64,000 nt of DNA, from contig NZ_JAMZDE010000001.1 in NCBI RefSeq assembly GCF_024159085.1, forward strand, positions 434,001 to 498,000. Reading direction: 5' to 3'. This DNA comes from Idiomarina rhizosphaerae. Its GTDB lineage: Bacteria; Pseudomonadota; Gammaproteobacteria; Enterobacterales; Alteromonadaceae. Made by a program: the position numbers and the translations under genes. The stretch's first letter is position 1. Every line of letters starts with the position of its first letter. The notes under the pieces were generated by a model. That model was given only the letters and a program-made list of their open reading frames with translations. It was not told where the DNA came from and made no database searches. Below are positions 23,082 to 31,140 of this stretch, in pieces.

Positions 23082-24452
23082 ATGAAGTTACGCGTTGTTA
23101 TTCTGGCCGCAGGAAAAGGAACCCGCATGCGATCGGAGCTACCTAAGGTGCTGCATAAAGTGGCGAATAAACCTATGGTAGAGCATGTTATCGATACAGC
23201 CAGATCACTGAAGCCAGATGCCATTAATTTAATTTATGGTCATGGTGGTGATCAGCTTAAACAGGCGATAGCAGGCGATGACTTAACCTGGGTTGAACAA
23301 CGCGAACAATTGGGTACCGGTCACGCCGTTCAACAGGTTATCCCGCACCTGAAAAGCAGTGAAAAAGTCATTATTTTGTATGGTGACGTGCCGCTGCTGA
23401 CAGAATCCACCTTAATTAAACTGGTAACAGCGAGCGCAAACACCTCGCTTGGTTTGCTGACGATGACGCTTGCTGAGCCTACAGGTTATGGCCGTATTGT
23501 GCGTAATGAACGTCGCAGCGTTACCGGCATTGTTGAGCAAAAAGACGCAAATGCGCAGCAATTAGCTATTAAAGAAGTGAATACCGGCATTATGATTGCC
23601 GACAGCGATAAACTTAAAAGCTGGCTTGAACAACTGAGTAACGATAATGCGCAAAAAGAATATTACCTGACCGATATTGTCGCAATGGCCGCACGGGAAG
23701 GCGTTAATATTGCCACTGCACAGCCTGACAACGCGCAGGAAGTGGAAGGTGCCAATAACCGTCAGCAATTAGCCTCTTTAGAGAGAGCACTGCAGCAGCG
23801 TCAGGCTGAAGAGCTCATGACTCAGGGCGTCACCTTAATTGACCCTGCTCGTTTTGATTGCCGCGGTAAACTAAGCGCCGGCAGCGATGTCACTATTGAT
23901 ATTAATGCGGTGTTTGAAGGCAATGTGGTTCTGGGTGACCGGGTTGTCATTGAACCAAACTGCGTCATAAGAAACTCCGTTATTGGTGATGACACCGTTA
24001 TTCGCGCAAACTCACATATTGAAGACGCAAAAGTGGCGAAAGGCTGTAAAGTAGGTCCTTTTGCGCGTTTGCGACCCGGGGCGGAACTTGCGGATGAAGC
24101 GCAGGTCGGAAACTTTGTTGAGATGAAAAAAAGCCGCCTGGGTAAAGGCTCTAAAGCCAGCCATTTGACTTATTTAGGCGACACTCAGGTGGGAGAATAC
24201 GCAAACATTGGTGCAGGTACCATTACCTGCAATTACGATGGTGTGAATAAAGCACTTACCGAAATTGGTGATGGCGCATTTATAGGCTCAAACAGCTCTC
24301 TGGTTGCGCCTGTCTCCATTGGTAAGAATGCAACCGTTGGCGCCGGCTCGGTTATTACCCGGGCGGTAGCGGACGAAGAACTGGCTGTTGCCCGCGGCAA
24401 GCAGCGTAATATCAGCGGATGGCAACGTCCACAGTCGAAAAAAGGAAGTTAA
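23082..24452 (+). CDS. glmU: Bifunctional GlmU (glucosamine-1-P acetyltransferase / UDP-GlcNAc pyrophosphorylase)
   Basis: 456 residues, the E. coli length. The N-terminal nucleotidyltransferase has ILAAGKGTRMRSELPK; from about residue 250 a left-handed beta-helix of hexapeptide repeats carries the acetyltransferase site. It makes UDP-GlcNAc for peptidoglycan and lipopolysaccharide. glmS follows after 3 bp, so precursor and product steps are co-expressed. Confidence 0.98.
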   Translation: MKLRVVILAAGKGTRMRSELPKVLHKVANKPMVEHVIDTARSLKPDAINLIYGHGGDQLKQAIAGDDLTWVEQREQLGTGHAVQQVIPHLKSSEKVIILYGDVPLLTESTLIKLVTASANTSLGLLTMTLAEPTGYGRIVRNERRSVTGIVEQKDANAQQLAIKEVNTGIMIADSDKLKSWLEQLSNDNAQKEYYLTDIVAMAAREGVNIATAQPDNAQEVEGANNRQQLASLERALQQRQAEELMTQGVTLIDPARFDCRGKLSAGSDVTIDINAVFEGNVVLGDRVVIEPNCVIRNSVIGDDTVIRANSHIEDAKVAKGCKVGPFARLRPGAELADEAQVGNFVEMKKSRLGKGSKASHLTYLGDTQVGEYANIGAGTITCNYDGVNKALTEIGDGAFIGSNSSLVAPVSIGKNATVGAGSVITRAVADEELAVARGKQRNISGWQRPQSKKGS

Positions 24453-24455
24453 TTT

Positions 24456-26288
24456 ATGTGCGGTATTGTTGGTGCCACGTCGGAACGTCGGGTAACAGGT
24501 ATTTTGCTGGAAGGTTTAAAACGACTGGAATACCGGGGTTATGACTCGGCTGGTGTGGCTGTTATCGACGCTGATAATCACCTTAAAAGCGTACGCCGTA
24601 CCGGCAAGGTACAGGAATTAAAAGACGCCATAGACCAGAACCCCTTAGACGGCACTATTGGTATTGCGCATACACGTTGGGCAACGCATGGTGGGGTTAC
24701 GGAAGCTAACGCTCACCCGCACCGTTCTGAAGACGAAATTGCCGTAGTGCATAATGGCATTATCGAAAACCACGAACGCCTGCGAGAAGAGCTGCAAGCG
24801 GAAGGTTATGTCTTTAATTCGCAGACTGACACCGAAGTAATCGCTCACTTAATTCATCATGAGCGTAAAACTCATGGCGACTTACTGGCTGCGGTTAAAT
24901 CAGCAGTACGTCAGTTGGAAGGAGCTTACGGCACCGTGGTTATGGATACCAAATATCCTGAGCGTTTAGTGGTTGCCCGTTCAGGTAGCCCTCTGGTTAT
25001 TGGTGTGGGTATTGGTGAGAACTTTGTTGCCTCTGATCAGCTCGCTTTATTGCCGGTTACCCGTCAGTTTATTTACCTGGAAGAAGGTGATGTTGCGGAC
25101 ATTAACCGCACAGAAATCGACATTTACGATTCTGAAGGTAACGCTGTAGAACGCGAAGTTGTTGAATCTGACGTAAGTTACGACGCCGGCGGTAAAGGCC
25201 AGTATCGCCACTTTATGCTGAAAGAAATTTACGAGCAGCCTATTGCAGTGCGTAATACATTGGAAGGCCGTTTGTCCGAAACTACGGTGTTGGATAACGC
25301 TTTTGGTGAAGATGCGGCGAGTATTTTAAAAGACATTGAACACGTTCAAATTGTTGCCTGCGGTACCAGTTACCATGCAGGTATGGTGGCGCGCTATTGG
25401 CTAGAGTCTATGGCAAACGTTTCATGCAACGTTGAAATTGCCTCAGAGTTTCGTTACCGCAAGTCCTATGTTCACCCGAACAGCTTACTTGTGACTATTT
25501 CACAAAGTGGTGAAACAGCAGATACCCTGGCCGCGCTGCGCTTGTCGAAAGAATTGGGCTATAAAGGCAGCCTGACCATTTGTAATGTGGGCTCCTCGTC
25601 TATGGTGCGCGAATCTGATCTGGCCTTTTTAACCCGCGCCGGTGCAGAAATTGGTGTGGCATCGACCAAAGCCTTTACCACCCAGTTAACGGGCTTGCTG
25701 ATGCTGACATTGGGTATTGGCAAATACCGAGGCATGCCAGAGCAGCAACAACAAGCCGTTGTTCATGCGTTACAGGCATTGCCGGCGAAGCTGGAAGAAG
25801 CGGTATCATTAGCGGATGAAATTGAAGAGTTAGCGCAGGACTTTGCCAACAAAGAGCATAGTTTGTTCCTGGGGCGTGGTAACCAATACCCTATTGCTAT
25901 GGAAGGCGCGTTAAAACTGAAAGAAATTTCCTACATTCATGCCGAAGCCTATGCCGCCGGTGAGTTAAAACACGGCCCACTGGCACTTATTGATGAAGAA
26001 ATGCCGGTTATTGTCGTGGCTCCGAACAATGACTTACTGGAAAAACTGAAGTCCAACGTTGAAGAAGTGCGTGCCCGCGGCGGCCTGATGTACGTTTTTG
26101 CTGACAAAAACGCCCGTTTCAAAGGCGATGACTCGTTAACCGTACTTAACGTCTGCCATTGCGACGAAGTGATAGCGCCTATTGTCTACACCGTTCCTTT
26201 GCAGTTGCTTTCCTACTACGTAGCTCTGATAAAAGGTACCGATGTGGATCAGCCTCGTAATCTAGCAAAAAGCGTCACAGTCGAATAA
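24456..26288 (+). CDS. glmS: Glutamine-fructose-6-phosphate aminotransferase
   Basis: 610 residues. The class II amidotransferase domain begins MCGIVGA, whose Cys (residue 2 of the precursor) is the N-terminal nucleophile. Two SIS sugar isomerase domains follow ([16 protein letters not shown] is the phosphate-binding loop). It makes glucosamine-6-phosphate, the entry step for amino sugars. It lies directly behind glmU and ends in a GAAA-loop terminator. Confidence 0.98.
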   Translation: MCGIVGATSERRVTGILLEGLKRLEYRGYDSAGVAVIDADNHLKSVRRTGKVQELKDAIDQNPLDGTIGIAHTRWATHGGVTEANAHPHRSEDEIAVVHNGIIENHERLREELQAEGYVFNSQTDTEVIAHLIHHERKTHGDLLAAVKSAVRQLEGAYGTVVMDTKYPERLVVARSGSPLVIGVGIGENFVASDQLALLPVTRQFIYLEEGDVADINRTEIDIYDSEGNAVEREVVESDVSYDAGGKGQYRHFMLKEIYEQPIAVRNTLEGRLSETTVLDNAFGEDAASILKDIEHVQIVACGTSYHAGMVARYWLESMANVSCNVEIASEFRYRKSYVHPNSLLVTISQSGETADTLAALRLSKELGYKGSLTICNVGSSSMVRESDLAFLTRAGAEIGVASTKAFTTQLTGLLMLTLGIGKYRGMPEQQQQAVVHALQALPAKLEEAVSLADEIEELAQDFANKEHSLFLGRGNQYPIAMEGALKLKEISYIHAEAYAAGELKHGPLALIDEEMPVIVVAPNNDLLEKLKSNVEEVRARGGLMYVFADKNARFKGDDSLTVLNVCHCDEVIAPIVYTVPLQLLSYYVALIKGTDVDQPRNLAKSVTVE

Positions 26289-26290
26289 GG

Positions 26291-26312
26291 AAGGGCCGAA
26301 AGGCCCTTTTTT
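26291..26312 (+). terminator. Terminator of glmUS
   Basis: Stem AAGGGCC (26291-26297) / GGCCCTT (26302-26308) closed by a GAAA tetraloop and followed by a T run. Confidence 0.85.
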
Positions 26313-26357
26313 GTTAAAATACCCTTGAGGGAACTAGCATTTTAACAAGGGAAGTTT

Positions 26358-26531
26358 ATGAAAAATGAGACTCAGAGCAATGTTGTAACTTTAATGTCAT
26401 TAATTCTTTCTGGGACAGCTATGCTTAATTTGTACTTTGAAGTTCCATTATGGATTCTGATGTTTGTTGTAAGTTTGGGCTTGTTCGTTTTTATATACGT
26501 ATTCCTGAAATCGAAAGGCCAAGAAGATTAG
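26358..26531 (+). CDS. Small single-pass membrane protein, 57 aa
   Basis: A complete reading frame starting ATG at 26358 behind AAGGGAAG and ending TAG at 26529-26531. The product starts MKNETQSNVVTLMSL, has a hydrophobic region (about residues 9-25) and a strong membrane segment (about 28-50, rich in Phe/Val/Leu), and ends in the charged tail KSKGQED. I know no family for it. It is short enough to be missed by usual length cut-offs, but the ribosome binding site, the membrane helix and the charged ends argue for a real gene. It stands alone behind the glmS terminator. Confidence 0.55.
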   Translation: MKNETQSNVVTLMSLILSGTAMLNLYFEVPLWILMFVVSLGLFVFIYVFLKSKGQED

Positions 26532-26619
26532 TCTTCAAATTATTCAGGTATTTATGAAAAGTGATGTGAAGTCATTGATGCTACTTAAAAAGACAGGGTC
26601 TCCGCTGATAAAAGTATGA

Positions 26620-27168
26620 TTAATTCCTTTGAGTGGCATTGGTCTTTATCTGATGCAATGCCTTGCTGGCCAGAATTTTGCTGCCTTTGCGTTGAGATTC
26701 GCCGCCAGCAATTTGAATAGCCAGGCTTTGTTCTTTATACCAGACGATCAGCATTGGCATTGTGCCTTTAATCCAGTATGCCTCATCACCAATGCCCAGA
26801 ACGGACTCCCCTAAGCGACGAGCTTGGTTTATTGAGTATCCCCCCATGTTGTCATTTTCATGGTCGTGGTAGTTCCAAGTAACGGTTAATTGGAATGGTT
26901 CTTTAACGGCCAGGTTGGGGTCAAGATCGTTTCTTACCCAAACACAGGTTGAATATCCTGGCTCGGCAGTATCTTCTGCGATATGTACTCCTTCCCCGGT
27001 AGGGATGTGACCCAGAACTTCTTTCTCTGTCAGGAGCTCACAAGCGGGCGTATCTGATCCATTGGGAAGCATATCGGTTTTTGAGGAAACTGATTGGGCT
27101 TCTGCCGATGCCGATATCAACAGCACACTGGTGGCTAAAAAATGGATAGAAAAAATTCTAGCTAACAT
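26620..27168 (-). CDS. Exported hypothetical protein
   Basis: 182 residues from the ATG at 27168, which is preceded on its strand by GGAAGGACA and begins a signal peptide (MLARIFSIHFLATSVLLISASAEAQS). The frame is open 45 bp further upstream, but that would displace the signal. The mature part starts with a Cys-containing PACELLTEKEVLGHI motif and has a second Cys (STCVWVRN). This is reminiscent of DUF3558-like secreted proteins, but the family is not certain. Function unknown; probably periplasmic. Confidence 0.7.
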   Translation of the reverse strand: MLARIFSIHFLATSVLLISASAEAQSVSSKTDMLPNGSDTPACELLTEKEVLGHIPTGEGVHIAEDTAEPGYSTCVWVRNDLDPNLAVKEPFQLTVTWNYHDHENDNMGGYSINQARRLGESVLGIGDEAYWIKGTMPMLIVWYKEQSLAIQIAGGESQRKGSKILASKALHQIKTNATQRN

Positions 27169-27381
27169 AATGTGTCCTTCCGAAAGTTCGCGTTCAGTTG
27201 TGCTCGTAATCAATTTGTAATTCAGTGTTTTTAATATAATAACAACGAGATTTGTTTGCGAGTTAAAATCCGTTGCACAGTACCGACTAAATTAAGTTCC
27301 TGGCAGAGTTGTGCGAATAGAGTTGCCGACCACCCAACAAAGCCTGATAATCCCCAAGGGATCACTTAAGGAATTACTCCA

Positions 27382-28284
27382 ATGTTTAACCGAAACTGGA
27401 CTGCTGTAAGTTTAATGGTTTTAGCCTGTTCGCAATTGACAGCCTGTAACTCCGATTCGTCGTCAGAAAGTACGGATAATGGGGAATCTGGCATATGGCA
27501 ACCCAAACCAGGGACAAGCTGGCATTGGCAGCTCGAGAACTACGACAACCTGGATATAAACAAGGACGTCGAGGTGTTCGATATCGATTTATTTGAAGGT
27601 GCAGAGGGCGGTAACGCAAGCATCATTAGCTCATTAAAGTCCAACGGTAAGCGGGTTATTTGTTACTTCAGTGCAGGAACCCGAGAAGACTGGCGACCCG
27701 ATGCGAGTGAGTTCTCGGACGACGCGGTTATTGCCGATGGTGAAATGGCAGACTGGCCGGGCGAGGTCTGGCTGGACATAAATAATGAGGTTGTCCTGAA
27801 TGAAAACATCAAACCTATTATGGAAGCGCGTCTGGACTTAGCTCAATCTGCGGGCTGTGATGCGGTTGAACCCGACAATGTCGACGGCTATATCAACACT
27901 GACGAGACAAAAGGCATTATCACTTACGATGATCAGCTAAATTACAATAAATGGTTAGCAAATGCCGCACACTCGCGGGGATTAGGCATTGGTTTAAAGA
28001 ACGATTTAGACCAACTGAATGAACTGGTTAATGATTTTGATTTTGCCGTAAACGAACAGTGTTATGCCTACGGGAATGAATGCGTCAGTTACGAAGACAC
28101 TTTCCTGAAAAATAACAAAGCGGTGTTCGTACAAGAATACTATGAAGACGGCTCCGAAGGCGAAATCAGTCGGCAGGAATTCGAAAACAATGCCTGCCCT
28201 TATTTCCTTGAAGCTGGAATTTCCGCTTTATGGAAAGAGGGTTTTAACCTGGATGGGGAAAACGTTCTAAGTTGCGGCGAATAA
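27382..28284 (+). CDS. GH114-family lipoprotein (endo-alpha-1,4-polygalactosaminidase-like)
   Basis: 300 residues. The lipoprotein signal ends at LTAC (Cys22), followed by a Ser-rich spacer. The mature part shows GH114 hallmarks: WHWQLENYDN at the N terminus, VICYFSAGTREDWRPDA, the acidic strand GCDAVEPDNVDGY and GLGIGLKND. Characterised members cut alpha-1,4-linked polygalactosamine. A membrane-anchored enzyme of this kind would act on an exopolysaccharide containing (N-acetyl)galactosamine. No polysaccharide synthesis genes are nearby. The substrate is an inference. Confidence 0.82.
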   Translation: MFNRNWTAVSLMVLACSQLTACNSDSSSESTDNGESGIWQPKPGTSWHWQLENYDNLDINKDVEVFDIDLFEGAEGGNASIISSLKSNGKRVICYFSAGTREDWRPDASEFSDDAVIADGEMADWPGEVWLDINNEVVLNENIKPIMEARLDLAQSAGCDAVEPDNVDGYINTDETKGIITYDDQLNYNKWLANAAHSRGLGIGLKNDLDQLNELVNDFDFAVNEQCYAYGNECVSYEDTFLKNNKAVFVQEYYEDGSEGEISRQEFENNACPYFLEAGISALWKEGFNLDGENVLSCGE

Positions 28285-28289
28285 AGCGT

Positions 28290-28335
28290 TAAAGAAAAGG
28301 TCAGTTTCATTTGAGGAAAGAAACGAAACTGGCCT
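28290..28335 (-). terminator. Terminator after the HAD phosphatase gene
   Basis: Arms AGGTCAGTTTC (28298-28308) and GAAACTGGCCT (28325-28335) pair with one wobble. Read on the minus strand the stem is followed by TTTTCTTTAA. It also separates the convergent GH114 gene. Confidence 0.6.
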
Positions 28336-28342
28336 GTGAGTC

Positions 28343-29011
28343 TTATACACTCCATTCGTGGGTGCACCAGCCGTTCTCTTTCGCAATTGAGCGCATTTGT
28401 TCGTTACCATTAATAACATGGCTGTTAAGCGCGTAATCCAGTAATGGTACGTCGTTAATTGAGTCACTATATATGCAGCCTAACGGTAAGTCTTCTAAGC
28501 CGTGCTGTTTTTGCCACAGCTTTAAAAGAGCCACCTTTCCATTACCAAAACTAAATGGCTCTATCACGTTCTGCGTGATTTTACTGTCAGAAACTTCAAT
28601 ATCGATTCCAATAACATGCTGGATACCAAAAAGAGCAGCAATGGGCTCTACTATAATGGTGGGACTGGCAGAAATGACCAGAAGAATGTCTCCTGCTTTC
28701 TGATGCTCCCGGACTTTACGCATACCTTGTGTATAAATGCGTGGTTTAATATATTGTTCAGCAAATTCGGTAGCCAGAGCTCTGATTTCAGTAACCCGCT
28801 TGCCTTTTATGGGTAAAACCCATGCCTGCATATAATCCTTCATATTCATTCGTCCACTACTGTAGTCCTGCATGATTTCGCTGCAAATCTCAGTTGCTTC
28901 CTTGCTGTAAGGCCATGAGTTTTTTCGTAAAAAGTACATCCAGTCCTGTGCACTGTCCGAATCAACCAGGGTGCCATCAAGGTCAAATACAATAAGTTTT
29001 GGTTTTGTCAT
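28343..29011 (-). CDS. HAD-superfamily (HAD-IB, SerB-like) phosphatase
   Basis: 222 residues. Motif I is FDLDGTLVD (nucleophile Asp and acid/base Asp), motif II is the Ser in VISASPT, then a conserved Lys, and motif III/IV is YSDSINDVPLL. The helical cap after motif I fits HAD-IB enzymes such as phosphoserine phosphatase. No signal peptide, so it should be cytoplasmic. It lies 27 bp behind the phospholipase C gene on the same strand. Inference: it may dephosphorylate a phosphocholine-type product, since known phosphocholine phosphatases are also HAD enzymes, but SerB-like activity cannot be excluded. Confidence 0.85.
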   Translation of the reverse strand: MTKPKLIVFDLDGTLVDSDSAQDWMYFLRKNSWPYSKEATEICSEIMQDYSSGRMNMKDYMQAWVLPIKGKRVTEIRALATEFAEQYIKPRIYTQGMRKVREHQKAGDILLVISASPTIIVEPIAALFGIQHVIGIDIEVSDSKITQNVIEPFSFGNGKVALLKLWQKQHGLEDLPLGCIYSDSINDVPLLDYALNSHVINGNEQMRSIAKENGWCTHEWSV

Positions 29012-29038
29012 TATTAAAGTACGTCCTTAAGTACACCT

Positions 29039-31078
29039 TTAACGATTCAGGCGGCCGGCAAATTGTCTAAGGAAAGAGTCAGATGAAGTGCTCGTCACAG
29101 AGACATCGTAGCGTTGATTACTGTTCGTAGGTATATGAACTACCTGTCCTTGAGGCAGTCTTTTTCTCGTATCAACGTCTTGACCAAGATAGTAGGTAAA
29201 GCCGTCACTACGAGCCAATAGACCGCAGTATTTGCCGTCACTGATAAAGCTAATATCTCTTTCGGGTTGTATTTCAGAATGTTTTCCCACTAAGCGGCGG
29301 TGAAACCCTTCTGGCCCCATAACCTGCAAGTCATAAGCATCTTCAATTAGCGTCCATTCTCTGCTCGTTTTATTTTTGGCTTCAACAGTATATCGATGCG
29401 GAATTGAGTCCAGATTCAGTCGGTTGTAAACATGGAATACAGCAGCGTGCTTGCCTTTATTAATGAAGGTCAGCTTCAATCTATTGGTTTCCGGCAGCTC
29501 ATCCCACTCTAAATCCAGCTTATAGAGGCTAGGCCGGTGTGGACGCATACCCGGTTCCTGGGCAGGCATCGACTGTTGAATCGGAAGTTTAGGCGTTGTT
29601 CTTTTTGGCAGTGCTGCTGCCCTTTTTGCGTCAGCTGTGGGGTCAGGAAAAGCTAACGGCAAATCCCTGTTTGGATTTACGAAGTCAAAAGCATTTGTGA
29701 AATCACCACAAACAGCCCGTCGCCAGGGGCTAATATTGGGTTCTAAAACACCGAAACGTTGTTCTAGAAAACGAATAATCGAGGTGTGGTCGAGAACTTC
29801 CGAATTAATATACCCGCCCCGGCTCCATGGAGAAATGACATAGGCCGGAACACGCGGGCCTAAACCGTATGGCCTTCCCATGTAGTCTTGCACTTCCAAC
29901 GACGAATCCGCCTCGGATCGATGGACATGGTATTCCCCGCGCGTGGAAACCTGAGAATGACCCGCATATTCGCCGAGTGATGCCGGATCTTCTGAAGGCG
30001 GCGTCGGTGGCGGAACGTGATCGAAAAATCCGTCGTTTTCATCAAACATGATGAATAATGCTGTTTTAGCCCAAACCTCAGGGTTAGCCGTCAGAGCGTC
30101 TAATACTTCTGAGGTGTATGCAGCCCCTTGTGCCGGGCTAGATGGTCCCGGGTGCTCTGAACCTTCCGCTGTCGCTATAATGTAAGATACGGAAGGCAAT
30201 TTATTCTCTAAACTGTCTTTCCGGAGCTGGTCTAAAGCCTGAGTCGTTAAACCCCTTTTTGCGAGCTCTGGATTTGAACCGGGTTTACCTGCCAGTGACT
30301 CCTGAAACGCAGCGAATCCAACAAGCGGGTTGTCCGTAAAATTATCGGACATATCCTGATAAATACGCCAATTCACGCCTGCTTCCTGTAACCTTTCCAC
30401 GTAAGTTGTCCAGGTGTATGGAATGGCTGCACCACCATTTTCAGGTAAACGGTCATGTGAGTTACCAATACTTGGGCCGCCAAATTGGGCTTGTCCATCG
30501 TTGGTTCCAGACCAGAGGAATAAACGGTTAGAGTTGGTTCCCGCATGCATAGAGCAATGGTAAGCATCGCAAAGTGTAAAAGCATCGGCTAAGGCGTACT
30601 GAAATGGCATATCCGCGCGTTCGAAATAACCCATAGAATGCAGGTTCTTTGCTTCTGGCCAGCGATCCATGTGCCCGTTATCCCAGGCTGCTTGCGCATC
30701 TGGCCAGGAATGAGGGGTGCCTTCTACGCGCATATGTTCGAATGCTTGGCGTGTATTTAACGCAAATGGGGTGACAAATTTAGGGCCGATTTCAGTTTGG
30801 TTTAATTGCGTGAATATCGTACGGTTTTTGGCTTGGTCAAACGATTTTGCTGGTGCAGGATAAGGATCGGAAAAACCTCGTGCTCCTGACAGGGTACCGA
30901 AGTAATGATCAAAAGAGCGGTTTTCCTGCATCAGAATAACCACGTGCTCAATATCCTTTATTGTGCCAGTACGTACCGCAGCGGGAATAGCCAAAGCTCT
31001 TGATATTGCCGGAAAAGAAGCCATTAGACCTGCGGCTCCTGCTCCTAAAAGAAATCGACGCCGACTAATATCGACCAT
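29039..31078 (-). CDS. Tat-exported phosphocholine-type phospholipase C
   Basis: 679 residues from the ATG at 31078, preceded by AAGGAG. A twin-arginine signal (SRRRFLLGAGAAG) leads into the phosphoesterase domain, whose first motif VILMQENRSFDHYFGT is diagnostic of the PlcH/PlcN family. The C-terminal part has two short beta domains typical of DUF756, ending with LRQFAGRLNR. It hydrolyses phosphatidylcholine (and often sphingomyelin) to diacylglycerol and phosphocholine outside the cytoplasm. Its upstream neighbour is a TonB receptor (62-bp gap with a long hairpin) and downstream is a HAD phosphatase. A PhoB-type promoter heads the operon. Confidence 0.92.
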   Translation of the reverse strand: MVDISRRRFLLGAGAAGLMASFPAISRALAIPAAVRTGTIKDIEHVVILMQENRSFDHYFGTLSGARGFSDPYPAPAKSFDQAKNRTIFTQLNQTEIGPKFVTPFALNTRQAFEHMRVEGTPHSWPDAQAAWDNGHMDRWPEAKNLHSMGYFERADMPFQYALADAFTLCDAYHCSMHAGTNSNRLFLWSGTNDGQAQFGGPSIGNSHDRLPENGGAAIPYTWTTYVERLQEAGVNWRIYQDMSDNFTDNPLVGFAAFQESLAGKPGSNPELAKRGLTTQALDQLRKDSLENKLPSVSYIIATAEGSEHPGPSSPAQGAAYTSEVLDALTANPEVWAKTALFIMFDENDGFFDHVPPPTPPSEDPASLGEYAGHSQVSTRGEYHVHRSEADSSLEVQDYMGRPYGLGPRVPAYVISPWSRGGYINSEVLDHTSIIRFLEQRFGVLEPNISPWRRAVCGDFTNAFDFVNPNRDLPLAFPDPTADAKRAAALPKRTTPKLPIQQSMPAQEPGMRPHRPSLYKLDLEWDELPETNRLKLTFINKGKHAAVFHVYNRLNLDSIPHRYTVEAKNKTSREWTLIEDAYDLQVMGPEGFHRRLVGKHSEIQPERDISFISDGKYCGLLARSDGFTYYLGQDVDTRKRLPQGQVVHIPTNSNQRYDVSVTSTSSDSFLRQFAGRLNR

Positions 31079-31093
31079 AGAAGTAACTCCTTG

Positions 31094-31127
31094 AAGAGGC
31101 ATTAGATTTCGAAACCTAATGCCTCTT
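31094..31127 (-). promoter_or_regulatory. Intercistronic hairpin just before the phospholipase C ribosome binding site
   Basis: Perfect 12-bp arms AAGAGGCATTAG (31094-31105) and CTAATGCCTCTT (31116-31127). The 10-nt spacer between them itself holds TTTCGAAA. On the mRNA the stem ends one base before the AAGGAG of the phospholipase gene, and no T run follows. It looks like an RNA processing or translation-control element rather than a terminator. Confidence 0.6.
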
Positions 31128-31140
31128 ACCTAACATCTGG

